Positions 9,393 through 19,630 are shown, counted from the stretch's first letter. The stretch: DNA of 64,000 bases from Paenibacillus pabuli (GCF_023101145.1 NZ_CP073714.1:3844001-3908000); one strand, 5' to 3'. Program-made: numbers and translations. The notes: generated by a model from the sequence alone, not told the origin.

Positions 9393-10772
9393 CTATCTTC
9401 CACCAACGGTGAGTTCCGATACTCTGAGCATGGGCTGTCCTACAGTTACAGGAATATTTCCGCTTGTGGCCCCGCAAAGTCCGCATCCATAATCAAGATT
9501 GTCTCCAACCATATCAATTTTCTTCAATGTATCCATACCATCACCAATAAGCGCTGCACCTTTTATCGGTTCTTCAAGTTTCCCATCTCGGATCATGTAT
9601 CCTTCACTCACACTAAAGTTATATTCACCGGTTGCTGGATTGACAGATCCACCACCCATGTACTTGGCGAACACTCCGAATTCAGTATTGGATATGATAT
9701 CCTCCGGTTTTGAATCCCCGGCTGCAATGAATGTATTCGTCATTCTGGAGGTCGGACTGTAACGATAGGATTCCCTTCTTGCAGATCCTGTAGGGGCCAT
9801 TCCCATTTTACGGCTACCTATTTTGTCAATCATGTACCCCTTGAGAATTCCTTTTTCAATAAGCACATTTCTTTGGCTAGGCATGCCTTCATCATCCACA
9901 TTCTCCGATCCCCATTTATTTGAAATTGTTCCATCATCATAAGCACTCACAAGAGGGGAGGCGATATACTCCCCCAGTTTCCCGGAGAATACCGATGCGT
10001 TATCCGCAACACATGTTGCCTCCAGTCCATGACCACAGGCCTCGTGAAACAGAACACCACCAAAGGCATTGTCAATAATGACCGGAAATTTTCCAGACGG
10101 AGCAAAGTCCGCATTCAGGATCGTTTTAGCACTTCTAGCGACTTCCTTTGCGTGGGACTCAATGTCGAGATTTTGGATATGTTCAAGGCCCCCAAAAAAA
10201 CCGGGATTTAAATATCCTGTTTCCATATTAGAGCCCGAAGATGCCACAGCTAAAAAATTCATCATATTTCTGCTTCTTGTATCTTCCACTAAAATGCCAT
10301 CCGTATTAGCAATCAATACATGCTGGATTGAATCACTGTATGTCATATTGGTCTGAGTGATCACCGGATCATACTCTTTTGCCGCGATATGCGCTCTTCT
10401 AAGCCATTCGACTTTCTCTTTTTTGCCCACACCGTAATTAGGAATTTCTATATTATGAACATTAATCTTTTCACTTTTTAGCAAGTTCAGAACCATATCT
10501 TGTTTCTTCCCCCGAATACCTTGGGCGGCAGAGCGAGCGACCTTAATCAGATTCTCTTCTGTAAAATCATTGGTGTATGCATACACACAAAAACTTCCTT
10601 TAAGGATACGAACTCCAATGCCAAAATCACGGCCCGCTACTGCTTTTTCAAGCACCCCGCCCACCATGTTCAATGTGGAATTGGTCTTGTCTTCAACAAA
10701 CACTTCGGCGAAGTCTCCGCCCGTTTCAAGCGCCGCATTAAGCATTTTCTCAATCAATACTTGGGATAACAT
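9393..10772 (-). CDS. tldD: TldD metalloprotease subunit
   Basis: A 459-residue protein of the TldD family with the zinc motif LFHEACGHGLEA (H243, E244, H248) and the conserved C-terminal CGLCGATSGNIPVTVG, whose cysteine is a metal ligand in the E. coli enzyme. It is the catalytic subunit of the TldD/TldE peptidase. ATG 10772 has GGAGATGG upstream. It is the first gene of the - strand operon tldD-tldE-ABC-ABC and is divergent from mprF. No precursor peptide gene was recognised next to it. Confidence 0.92.
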   Translation of the reverse strand: MLSQVLIEKMLNAALETGGDFAEVFVEDKTNSTLNMVGGVLEKAVAGRDFGIGVRILKGSFCVYAYTNDFTEENLIKVARSAAQGIRGKKQDMVLNLLKSEKINVHNIEIPNYGVGKKEKVEWLRRAHIAAKEYDPVITQTNMTYSDSIQHVLIANTDGILVEDTRSRNMMNFLAVASSGSNMETGYLNPGFFGGLEHIQNLDIESHAKEVARSAKTILNADFAPSGKFPVIIDNAFGGVLFHEACGHGLEATCVADNASVFSGKLGEYIASPLVSAYDDGTISNKWGSENVDDEGMPSQRNVLIEKGILKGYMIDKIGSRKMGMAPTGSARRESYRYSPTSRMTNTFIAAGDSKPEDIISNTEFGVFAKYMGGGSVNPATGEYNFSVSEGYMIRDGKLEEPIKGAALIGDGMDTLKKIDMVGDNLDYGCGLCGATSGNIPVTVGQPMLRVSELTVGGR

Positions 10773-11185
10773 TGGACCATCTCCTGTCTTCTTCCTCTAA
10801 AAGTAATGGGAATATTCTTACCGTGAACAGATACATTCACTAACACAATTGAATATTGTTAATACTCTAATATGTTAAAGGGTGTAGCACAATATGGTCT
10901 GTCGATTCCGGTAGTTTTACTGCTTATTTGGTCATTTTCAGTTCATAATTCAAACGTAGAAAAAAACACAATATATATTGATGTTATATTTGTTCACACA
11001 AATATTAGTAATACGCTTTCAAAACATATTATCTTTATTCGCAGTTTGTTTGAACGGGATCGATATAATCTTTAGAATTTCTTTAGAAATTTACTCATGA
11101 TTTCCTTATTTTTTCTCATTATGATCTTTGTACACAGCAAATCGTTCTTACTTCAACATTTTAAAGGTGGCCTGAATAAACGATC
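10773..11185. other. Divergent intergenic region between tldD and mprF
   Basis: About 410 AT-rich bases that must hold the promoters of tldD and mprF. The only clear element is the TTTAGA-repeat box listed separately. A short open frame from ATG 10872 with a hydrophobic run has no ribosome site and is not called. Confidence 0.5.
11071..11113 (+). promoter_or_regulatory. Candidate response-regulator box upstream of mprF
   Basis: TTTAGA at 11071-11076 and 11082-11087, 11 bp apart, followed by TACTCAT and TCCTTA, matches the dedA leader at 503-545 over about 40 bases. The conserved spacing and flanks make chance unlikely. It lies about 100 bp before the mprF start. Confidence 0.55.
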
Positions 11186-13828
11186 ATGTATGACTTGCTT
11201 CGAAACCATAAAACTACACATTTTATCATCCATTGTTTTCGATCCAAAGCGATGAAAATTTTTATTCCTCTCGTCATTTTAAGCATCATCTATAGGTTTG
11301 GAAGGAATGAGATTCAACATATAGATATGTCCATCGTTATGTATCAACTCAACATGATGTCTGTTTCCGACTTGACTCTACTATGTTTTGCTTCATTTTT
11401 TGCAGTAGCTGTTATGAGTTCCTACGATTATTTAATTCGAAAGCAATTTAAGTTGGACATCCATTGGATGACGACTTTTCGCTATGCATGGATTGCCAAC
11501 ACATTTAACAATATGATCGGATTTGCTGGTCTAACGGCTGCGGGTCTACGAACTTATCTTTATAAAAACAGCGGTGTATCTATCAACAAAATGGGGCCAG
11601 CCGTGATCTTTCTATCTCCCATCATTTTTGTTGGCTTAGCGTTCTTTGGTTGGTTCGTTCTTGCTGGTTTATTTCCTGCAGAAGCTATTTTCAACGAACA
11701 TGCATGGCTCCGGTTTGGAGTCATCGGCGTTTCTCTGTACTTCCCCCTCTTCTTGTTCATACAGCGGTCTTCCATTTTCGCAAAGTGGTTTAATAAGGGA
11801 GAGCGTAAGATTGAGTGGAAGGTAGTCATGTTTTCTTTATGTACATCCATCGTAGAATGGGCCTGCGCCGGGATATTATTCGGGCTCATCACCTCATTCC
11901 ATTCAGAACATCTACCCTTTGCATCTGTATTCGGTGTCTATATCGTAGCTGCCATAGCGGGGACAATCAGTATGGCTCCGGGAGGGATAGGTGCTTTTGA
12001 TGTAATTGCGGTTCTGGGACTTCAATCCTTAGGAGTTCAATCTACCAATGCTGTCGTCATCCTCCTCATGTTCCGTATTTTTTACTTTATACTGCCCTGG
12101 CTCTTGGGCATCTTATTGGCGTTGTTTGAAGTAATTCTGCACAATGCGAAGTTCAAAAGCGTAACTTCAAGAGGCATAACAACGGTTCGCAACAAATGGG
12201 GAGGATTTTGGGGATGGCCTACGCGGTTCGATGCATTAAGCGGTGTAGGCGCATGGCTACTTGAGAAGTTGGTCTTGATCAGTGGAATCATCTTATTGAT
12301 TTCTGCTGCTCGTCCAGGTTTAAGTTACCGTTTACGCTTTATGGAGCACTTCCTGTCTTTACCGATCATGCACGTATCTGAACTGCTTTCTGTGAGTGTA
12401 GGTATCCTACTCATTATTGTATCTCGAGGTATTCTTAAACGTACACAAAGAGCTTACCAATGGACCGTAGTACTGTTGTTAGCAGGAGCTGTCTTCACCT
12501 TTCTAAAAGGATTCGATTATGAGGAAGCGCTCTTTTTACTATTTGTGACCATACTTCTATGGATATCTCGCTCGCAGTTTAACCGCCAGAGCGCTAAAAT
12601 ATCTAGAATCAGCTTCTGGACCTGGAGTTCTCTTATGATTTTTTTAACTGTAGTCTTTTGCATGATAGGATCCCAAAAGACACATCTTCATCCTATATTA
12701 TTGAATAAGTTACCCAATCCATTACAGCAATGGTTGTTAAGCCCTCATGAATACACCATTACAATTTTTGTGGAGAGTATCGGCGTTCTCGTGTTACTAG
12801 CTTCCATCTTTGCTCTACGTCCCTACCGACCTGCACATGTGCATTCTGGCGAGAGCAGTCTGGAGAAGTTAACTGAATTTGTGACCAGAGAAAAAGGTAA
12901 CTCCTTGACTCACCTTCTGTATTTGGGAGACAAACAATTTTACTGGGCCAAGGATCATCAGGTGTTGATCCCCTACTCTCGTGTACGCCATAAACTTGTC
13001 GTGCTTGGTGACCCCTTAGGAAACATAAATCTTATCGGTCAAGCGATTCAGGAATTTCAACATTATGCAAAGTGTTTCTCATTGTCCGTCGTGTTTTATC
13101 AGGTTACACCCGAATACTTACCGATTTATCATGAGAACGGTTATAAATTTCTCAAACTCGGAGAAGAAGCTCTGGTTCCCCTAGAAACGTTCTCTATGAG
13201 TGGCAAAAAAAATCAAAATTTCCGGACAGCCCTTAACAAATCCAAACGCGAGGGACAAACCTTTGAAGTACTTACTCCCCCATATCATCCTGATTTGTTA
13301 TCAGAGTTACGTCTGATCTCAGATGAATGGCTAGGTGATCGTAAAGAAAAGACCTATTCATTAGGGTGGTTTGATGAGGCTCATTTACAGCGATTCCCTA
13401 TAGCTCTACTACGGGATGCAGAAGGTAAAATTTTGGCTTTTGCAACATTAGCGCCCGATTATGACCACAACAGAGTGATCTCAATTGATTTAATGAGACA
13501 TTTAAACGAAACACCTAATGGTACGATGGATGTCTTATTTGTAAGTCTGATGGAGTGGGCCAAAGAACAAGGATTCTCCTACTTCAATCTGGGAATGTCT
13601 CCATTATCCCGGGTAGGTGAAAATCCAAATGCCCATCGCGAAGAGAAATTCGCCCGTCTTGTGTTTCAATATGGTGGCTACTGGTATGGTTTTGAGGGTC
13701 TGCGACGTTATAAAGAAAAGTTCTCTCCTGAATGGCAGGCTAGATATTTGGCCTACCCCTCAGGAGTTGCACTCCCCATACTTACAGCCGAGTTAATCAA
13801 ATTGATTTCTCGACAACCTAAGATGTAA
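11186..13828 (+). CDS. mprF: Phosphatidylglycerol lysyltransferase/flippase MprF
   Basis: An 880-residue bifunctional membrane protein. The N-terminal two thirds (to about residue 545) contain some 14 membrane helices of the LysPG flippase domain, with the motif SMAPGGIGAFDV near residue 264. The C-terminal DUF2156 domain transfers lysine from lysyl-tRNA to phosphatidylglycerol, with motifs GDPLGN, FRTALNKSKREG and the region around YFNLGMSPL. The length matches full MprF (about 840-880). It lowers the negative surface charge and so protects against cationic antimicrobial peptides. ATG 11186 has AAAGGTGG about 16 bases upstream. Likely co-regulated with dedA by the shared box. Confidence 0.93.
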   Translation: MYDLLRNHKTTHFIIHCFRSKAMKIFIPLVILSIIYRFGRNEIQHIDMSIVMYQLNMMSVSDLTLLCFASFFAVAVMSSYDYLIRKQFKLDIHWMTTFRYAWIANTFNNMIGFAGLTAAGLRTYLYKNSGVSINKMGPAVIFLSPIIFVGLAFFGWFVLAGLFPAEAIFNEHAWLRFGVIGVSLYFPLFLFIQRSSIFAKWFNKGERKIEWKVVMFSLCTSIVEWACAGILFGLITSFHSEHLPFASVFGVYIVAAIAGTISMAPGGIGAFDVIAVLGLQSLGVQSTNAVVILLMFRIFYFILPWLLGILLALFEVILHNAKFKSVTSRGITTVRNKWGGFWGWPTRFDALSGVGAWLLEKLVLISGIILLISAARPGLSYRLRFMEHFLSLPIMHVSELLSVSVGILLIIVSRGILKRTQRAYQWTVVLLLAGAVFTFLKGFDYEEALFLLFVTILLWISRSQFNRQSAKISRISFWTWSSLMIFLTVVFCMIGSQKTHLHPILLNKLPNPLQQWLLSPHEYTITIFVESIGVLVLLASIFALRPYRPAHVHSGESSLEKLTEFVTREKGNSLTHLLYLGDKQFYWAKDHQVLIPYSRVRHKLVVLGDPLGNINLIGQAIQEFQHYAKCFSLSVVFYQVTPEYLPIYHENGYKFLKLGEEALVPLETFSMSGKKNQNFRTALNKSKREGQTFEVLTPPYHPDLLSELRLISDEWLGDRKEKTYSLGWFDEAHLQRFPIALLRDAEGKILAFATLAPDYDHNRVISIDLMRHLNETPNGTMDVLFVSLMEWAKEQGFSYFNLGMSPLSRVGENPNAHREEKFARLVFQYGGYWYGFEGLRRYKEKFSPEWQARYLAYPSGVALPILTAELIKLISRQPKM

Positions 13829-13908
13829 GTTTGCTACACATTCGATGTTTTAAACAGTTACATCATCTCTTCTAAGAAGCAAAATCTAAAATAAAGGAAG
13901 TTGATTTC

Positions 13909-14547
13909 ATGACTAATCTAAAACCCTCCTATAGATCAGAATGGTTGTCACTGCTATGGCTTTTAGTAGTCCCCATTCTAAATATATTTTATGGGGTGTT
14001 GAACCGGGCGGGAGATCGAGTGTTTAGTCTTCAGACAAACTTGGACGTTCTAATTCCCTTTACTCCAGGCTTTATCGTCCCTTATTTAATTTGGTATCCT
14101 TTCATTACCGGGGTATTGATCGCCCTTGCATTTCGGAACAGAATGGTCTATTTTCAAACATTAATTGCATTATGTAGCGGATTGATAATCTCTTATATTT
14201 TCTTTGCTCTATTCCAAACTTCTATTCAACGCCCGGAGATGCACAACCAAACCGGATTTATTGCTCAATTGGTTCGATTCGTTTATACGACTGATCAACC
14301 TTATAACTGTTTTCCAAGCATTCACGTTTTAACAAGCTACCTAATGTTAAGAGCTGGTCATGTCTTTAACCGTACTATACATTTATTCATCGCAATCATT
14401 TCTATACTCATTATTATTTCAACAGTGCTAGTCAAGCAGCACGTGGTTGCAGATATATTAGGTGGTATTTTAGTTGGGGAGTTATGTTTTCGGTTGGCAA
14501 AAATGGTTGTCATACGAAAAAAGGTAATTCTTCTTACCCCAGAATAA
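13909..14547 (+). CDS. PAP2 superfamily membrane phosphatase
   Basis: A 212-residue membrane protein of the PAP2/inositol phosphorylceramide synthase-like group. The catalytic motifs are CFPSIHV (PSxH, near residue 139) and KQHVVADILGG (HxxxD near residue 182). Membrane segments surround both. ATG 13909 follows AAAGGAAG. It could act on undecaprenyl pyrophosphate or phosphatidic-acid-type lipids; the position directly after mprF supports an envelope role. Confidence 0.85.
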   Translation: MTNLKPSYRSEWLSLLWLLVVPILNIFYGVLNRAGDRVFSLQTNLDVLIPFTPGFIVPYLIWYPFITGVLIALAFRNRMVYFQTLIALCSGLIISYIFFALFQTSIQRPEMHNQTGFIAQLVRFVYTTDQPYNCFPSIHVLTSYLMLRAGHVFNRTIHLFIAIISILIIISTVLVKQHVVADILGGILVGELCFRLAKMVVIRKKVILLTPE

Positions 14548-14573
14548 TGTTAAATCATATTTAGACTAAAACC

Positions 14574-14719
14574 TGGGAATTCGGCAGCGCCCTTGGCGTC
14601 GCGATCGTCGGAACCTTGAAGACCCAAAGCTTCTCTGGGCATTTGCCAGCAGGTCTTCAGAACGCAGGTGCTCTCCAAGCGGTTGCTGCGGCTACCACCT
14701 GCCGACACATGATCTCTTA
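14574..14719 (+). pseudogene. Fragment of a DHA2-type MFS transporter (C-terminal region)
   Basis: Reading from 14574 gives WEFGSALGVAIVGTL, followed by a GALQAVAAA segment, the pattern found near the end of EmrB/QacA-type transporters. The frame has no start and closes at about 14720. The stretch is clearly GC-richer than its neighbours, which suggests transfer from a higher-GC source and later decay. Confidence 0.55.
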
Positions 14720-14814
14720 ATGGACCTGTAGGTGTAGGGACTGTGCTGGCTAGCTGCTTCAGCGGTGCATTTCTTAGTTGTGTCTAGTCATTATTCAGGT
14801 TTCTGTCCAATCGG

Positions 14815-14872
14815 AAATGGGAACAAGTTCGTGTCGATTTCGGCAATCGGTACAAGTTCGTGTCCCTCGACA
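14815..14872 (+). repeat. GGACAAGAAC repeat family, partial diverged copy
   Basis: Two tandem dyads, GGGAACAAGTTCGTGTC and CGGTACAAGTTCGTGTCC, end in CTCGACA at 14872. This copy has CGTG in place of the usual CTTG. The rest of 14720-15031 holds nothing else I can name. Confidence 0.7.
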
Positions 14873-15031
14873 GCGGACGGAGGACAAAAACCAGCAAGAG
14901 CTAAAACTAAAACAACCTGACGTCGGTGGAATACCGGAGCCAGGTTGAAGCCTATGGGCTTTCATAATGTCTACTGAATGGAGCCTTGACCATTGTTCAT
15001 AGGAGTCAATTCCAAACTTGTTCGGTCAGCT

Positions 15032-15940
15032 CTAATATTTTCTAAATTGATTGGGCGACATCCCCGTCTGTGATTTAAAAAATTTGGAAAAATTGGCCGG
15101 ATATTCGAAACCAAGCTTATAAGCAATACTAGAGATCGGTTCTGAAGTACCGGATAGCAAGTTTTTGGCGTGATGAATGATCTGAAAATGAATGTGTTCT
15201 TGTGTATTTTTTCCTGTTTCTTTCTTTAACAAATCACTTAAGTAATTTGTGGAGTACCCCATTTCTTTTGCAAGCTCTTTAACACGGGGTGTACCGTTCT
15301 CCTCCAGTTGGGGCAAGGTAAAACTTTCTTTTAATAATTGTTCGAATCTGTCCACGACATCATGATGAATCGTTTTTCGGGTAATAAATTGTCTCCCATA
15401 GAATCGCTTGGCATAGTTAAGCAATACTTCAAGATTGGAAACAATTAAGTCCGTCGAGTATATATCTATATTCTGGCTGAACTCCTCGATGAGAATATGC
15501 ACTATTTTGGTTACAATATCCTTCTCCTTTTCTGATACATGAAGTGCCTCATTCGCTGCATAAGAAAAGAAAGTATATTCATCCATTTTGCTTCCTAATG
15601 CACTTTTTCTAATCAAATCCGGATGAAAACATAGCATCCAACCTTCAGAACCTTGATCACCTGGATCATAGTCAACTGTTAATAGCTGCTCCGGCGCCAC
15701 GAAGATCATACTTCCTTCACTAAAATCATAGTAGCGACGCCCATATTTGATGTCAAAATTCTCACCGTTCTTTAATGAGATCGTATAAAATCCGTTGATA
15801 AATTGACTGTTCTGGTATGCCATCCCCGGATTAAATTGGTGTAATTCTATACAAGTTATCAACGGATGTTTAGGTTTATCATACCCCAAAAGCTCATGTA
15901 AGGAAGAGATCGAATCAATTCGGATCATTTCGTTCATCAT
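15032..15940 (-). CDS. AraC family transcriptional regulator
   Basis: A 302-residue regulator with an N-terminal cupin-like sensing domain and two C-terminal helix-turn-helix units. The second unit ends with the classical signature GFEYPANFSKFFKSQTGMSP. AAAGGATG precedes the ATG. It starts 21 bases after the stop of the SDR gene upstream, so the two are an operon and the SDR is the probable target or partner. The inducer is unknown. Confidence 0.9.
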   Translation of the reverse strand: MMNEMIRIDSISSLHELLGYDKPKHPLITCIELHQFNPGMAYQNSQFINGFYTISLKNGENFDIKYGRRYYDFSEGSMIFVAPEQLLTVDYDPGDQGSEGWMLCFHPDLIRKSALGSKMDEYTFFSYAANEALHVSEKEKDIVTKIVHILIEEFSQNIDIYSTDLIVSNLEVLLNYAKRFYGRQFITRKTIHHDVVDRFEQLLKESFTLPQLEENGTPRVKELAKEMGYSTNYLSDLLKKETGKNTQEHIHFQIIHHAKNLLSGTSEPISSIAYKLGFEYPANFSKFFKSQTGMSPNQFRKY

Positions 15941-15961
15941 ATCATCCTTTAGTTATTACCA

Positions 15962-16864
15962 TTAGAATTTAATACCCGTCATTTCCTCAGAACGTTGCCA
16001 TAATTCCCTGGCCATGCTTTCATTATAGGATAGCTTGTTCGATGAGTGTGCAACGGGATATCCTCTCATATTCATCAATTTTGATGGTCCATAAAACTCT
16101 CCAGCTTTGGCATTTTCATCAAAAGCAGCTCTGAGGGTAGGTAAAACTCCCATATGCACACGCTGAGCAAAAAACCTATTCATTCCGCTCATGAAAGCTG
16201 AGTTTCTCTGTAAGTCTGTAGCTGTCCAACCCGGATGTGCAGCCGTGATTCTGGGATGATTCCCTTCTTTACTTAGCCTTCTTGCAAGCTCATAGGTGAA
16301 GTAAAGATTTGCTAATTTACTGTCCCCATAAGCTTTCTGTGTATCATATTTTCTCGCTTCCCAGTTCAAATCTTCAAAATTGAGATTTCCCATCGTATGA
16401 CCCAAACTGGATAGTACGACAATTCTTGATCCTTCTGTCTTTTTCAATAGCGGCATGAGTAAGCCAGTTAACGCGAAGTGGCCTAAATGATTGGTTCCGA
16501 ACTGATTCTCGAACCCGTCAACCGTTTTGGAGTAAGGAGGGAACATAATTCCTGCATTATTAATCAGTATATCCAGTCGCTCATAATTTTCCATCATTAA
16601 ATTTGCAAAAGCTCTTATAGAGCTCAGATTGGATAAGTCTAATTTTCTAACGTCAATATCCGCTTTTTTGAATTCCTTTTTAATTTCATTGACAAGTTCT
16701 GTACCCTTACCCACATTTCGTACAGCCATGATAACCTTTGCGTTCTTACCTGCAATGATTTTTACAGCTTCTCTACCAAGACCGCTCGTTGAGCCTGTTA
16801 CGATAATCACTTTTCCTTGTTGATCAGGTATTTTGGTTGCGTCCCAATGTTGTTTACTCATCAT
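15962..16864 (-). CDS. Short-chain dehydrogenase, retinol dehydrogenase-like SDR
   Basis: A 300-residue classical-type SDR. The nucleotide-binding motif is TGSTSGLG (about residue 22), NNAGIMFPP is near residue 101, the active-site serine is in VVLSSLGH, and YGDSK supplies the catalytic tyrosine and lysine. Such enzymes reduce or oxidise carbonyl substrates with NAD(P). It forms an operon with the AraC regulator downstream. The substrate is unknown. Confidence 0.88.
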   Translation of the reverse strand: MMSKQHWDATKIPDQQGKVIIVTGSTSGLGREAVKIIAGKNAKVIMAVRNVGKGTELVNEIKKEFKKADIDVRKLDLSNLSSIRAFANLMMENYERLDILINNAGIMFPPYSKTVDGFENQFGTNHLGHFALTGLLMPLLKKTEGSRIVVLSSLGHTMGNLNFEDLNWEARKYDTQKAYGDSKLANLYFTYELARRLSKEGNHPRITAAHPGWTATDLQRNSAFMSGMNRFFAQRVHMGVLPTLRAAFDENAKAGEFYGPSKLMNMRGYPVAHSSNKLSYNESMARELWQRSEEMTGIKF

Positions 16865-17022
16865 CGTCTCCTGCCCTTCTCTTCATTCATTTACTTATTT
16901 TCTTAAGATTAGGATACTATTGTTCAACAGCTTGGTACATATACGCATCCACTGTGGAATTATCCAAATCTCTGTACTTTTTTTGCTTGGTCTCAGAAAA
17001 TTCCTTAAAGGGCTTCTATACT

Positions 17023-17062
17023 AAAAAAGGGTCCCGACAACATAACAGTCGGCACCTTTTTT
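17023..17062. terminator. Rho-independent terminator
   Basis: AAAAAAGGGTCCCGAC (17023-17038) pairs with GTCGGCACCTTTTTT (17048-17062). The stem has A and T runs on both sides and can work in both directions. Confidence 0.65.
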
Positions 17063-17124
17063 ACAACGATATAATGATTCCGGAGACCCTTTTTTACGCT
17101 TTTGACACAAGCGAGTTCTATTCA

Positions 17125-17325
17125 TCAATATACAAACTTATCTGGGACTGCCCCTCGAGCTCGCACGCGCAGCAACTTGTTTTCCCCCTCGAAGAACACG
17201 ATGTAAATAAACCATAAAACTGGGGCAATTAAGATGGTTATAACACTCCACTCATTATCCGCAATGACATAAAGTTCTAAAACAAAGCGAACATCTTCAT
17301 GTATTACGGTGATTAAAGAGGCCAT
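17125..17325 (-). CDS. Small hydrophobic protein of unknown function (doubtful)
   Basis: A 66-residue open frame with one or two membrane segments (VITILIAPVLWFIYIVFF) and no family I recognise. No good ribosome site is seen before the start. The first 20 codons lie in DNA that resembles, over about 60 bases, a segment repeated in the GGACAAGAAC element (for example near 24515-24580), so this may be the ancestral coding form of that segment or a remnant. It ends before a terminator. Confidence 0.25.
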   Translation of the reverse strand: MASLITVIHEDVRFVLELYVIADNEWSVITILIAPVLWFIYIVFFEGENKLLRVRARGAVPDKFVY

Positions 17326-17363
17326 AGGTGAAATTGCATGGGGGATTAAACTCCATGGATGTC

Positions 17364-18026
17364 TTAGAACAGGTTTCTCGTAATTTTTTGAGCCATGTAC
17401 TCCAGTTTGGGTAGGAATATTTGATCATCTACAAGGTGCAGTTTTTCCGTTCTGAACAACTGGAATTTTCGTAGCTGATAATAATCGTATAACGCTTGAT
17501 ACACAGTCAGATTATTTTCCAGCAGAAATTGAGCATCTAGCATATACAACAATATTTCATCCTGCAATGCAATAAGCTTACCATTAACGGGATTGAAAAT
17601 CCCTTGACTCTGCCCTACTTCATAAAAGCGAAGCTGTTGTTCATCTCTGCGTTTCATCGTCTGCTTGAGTAGCTCATATTGATCAGGATAGCTTTGTTCC
17701 AGATCATGCAAGAAGATTCGGGTCAAAAATTCTCTTAACATAACCGATTTTTCAAAGATCTCCTGAAAACGGATACCCAATCTTGTTGCCCCTTCTTCCT
17801 CGATTACTTCTTCAATGTTTCGCACAAATTCGTGAACCAAAAACTCAATAATATCATCCTTTGTAGAAAAATATTTATATAAAGTTGCACGACTGACACC
17901 GGAAATTTTTGATATTTCATCCATTGTCAATGAAAGGAACCCATTCTTTCGTACATAGGATAACAGCTTTTCGATAATTTTGTTTCGATTCTCATTGCGA
18001 CGTTCACTTATCTCTTTTTCACTCAT
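17364..18026 (-). CDS. TetR/AcrR family transcriptional regulator
   Basis: A 220-residue TetR regulator. The N-terminal helix-turn-helix is seen in LTMDEISKISGVSRATLYKY (about residues 33-52). ATG 18026 follows GGGAGG with 7 bases spacing, so the longer in-frame start at 18089 is not used. It is divergent from the aldo/keto reductase, and a palindrome lies between them. It probably represses itself and the reductase. Confidence 0.88.
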   Translation of the reverse strand: MSEKEISERRNENRNKIIEKLLSYVRKNGFLSLTMDEISKISGVSRATLYKYFSTKDDIIEFLVHEFVRNIEEVIEEEGATRLGIRFQEIFEKSVMLREFLTRIFLHDLEQSYPDQYELLKQTMKRRDEQQLRFYEVGQSQGIFNPVNGKLIALQDEILLYMLDAQFLLENNLTVYQALYDYYQLRKFQLFRTEKLHLVDDQIFLPKLEYMAQKITRNLF

Positions 18027-18088
18027 TTTAGGACCTCCCTCATCATCGCTATTATACTGCACAATACATGAAAAATACACATGAACCA

Positions 18089-18130
18089 TTACAAAGTATA
18101 CATAATAATCTTTTTTTGTTTACTTTGTAA
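18089..18130. promoter_or_regulatory. Candidate TetR operator between tetR and aldo/keto reductase
   Basis: TTACAAAGTA at 18089-18098 and its perfect inverse TACTTTGTAA at 18121-18130 frame the divergent promoter region. The wide 22-base spacing is unusual for a single dimer and may mean two dimers or a looped pair. Confidence 0.5.
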
Positions 18131-18194
18131 TCACCATATGGTATTCTTCTTCTCGCAGTAACACTAATCATAAACAGTAAAGGAGAGTCGTTTT

Positions 18195-19184
<990 letters not shown>

Positions 19185-19233
19185 GAGTAATACATCTTGT
19201 CTCTAACGTAAAAACAAATCGTTCGGGGCCACA

Positions 19234-19269
19234 AAAAAACCGTTGATCAATAAAGCTCAACGGTTTTTT
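19234..19269 (+). terminator. Terminator of the aldo/keto reductase gene
   Basis: AAAAAACCGTTGA (19234-19246) and TCAACGGTTTTTT (19257-19269) form a 13-bp stem ending in a T run. Confidence 0.9.
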
Positions 19270-19324
19270 CCATGGTTAATTCTCGGATTTTATTTAATGA
19301 TCGATGGCAAAATAAATTTTTCAA

Positions 19325-19540
19325 TCACCCAGTCTTTAACTTCAGTACCTCCTGTATATTCCCTTTAAATAAATTAAAAAGCAGTGTTTCTTCCTGGTTA
19401 AGCTTGACTGCCATGCGATCTTTTCGCATTATAGCCGTACCTTTCAAGGTTCTTTCCCCGTTTTTTAGCATCAGTAGCGCCATATCTTCTGTGTAAGAAT
19501 TCAAGCTTTGAAAGGCCTCCCACATCCGTACAATGAGAAA
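19325..19540 (-). pseudogene. Ger(x)C spore germination protein fragment
   Basis: The frame reads SLNSYTEDMALLMLK, then LKGTAIMRKDRMAVKLNQEE and LFKGNIQE, a pattern of the middle of Ger(x)C family lipoproteins of nutrient germinant receptors. The N-terminal lipobox region and the C-terminal domain are missing. It indicates a spore-forming ancestry and gene decay. Confidence 0.6.
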
Positions 19541-19607
19541 TAACATCAAATGCACTAATTTAATGCTTTTCTCCGAATCTGTACGAATTAAATCAATTGC
19601 TTTACTA

Positions 19608-19630
19608 ATGAATGTTCTTGTCCCTCGACA
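19608..19630 (+). repeat. GGACAAGAAC repeat family, terminal fragment
   Basis: ATGTTCTTGTCCCTCGACA, the right end of the repeat, ends at 19630. Nothing else is recognised between 19631 and 19818. Confidence 0.65.

Noticed and set aside
10872..11075. Hydrophobic 67-residue + strand frame between tldD and mprF, considered as a peptide precursor
   Set aside because: No ribosome site, AT-rich drift after the first 25 codons, and the start LLLIWSF looks at best like a permease scrap. Not enough for a call.
11560..11892. 110-residue - strand frame inside mprF
   Set aside because: Antisense shadow of a clearly conserved membrane protein.
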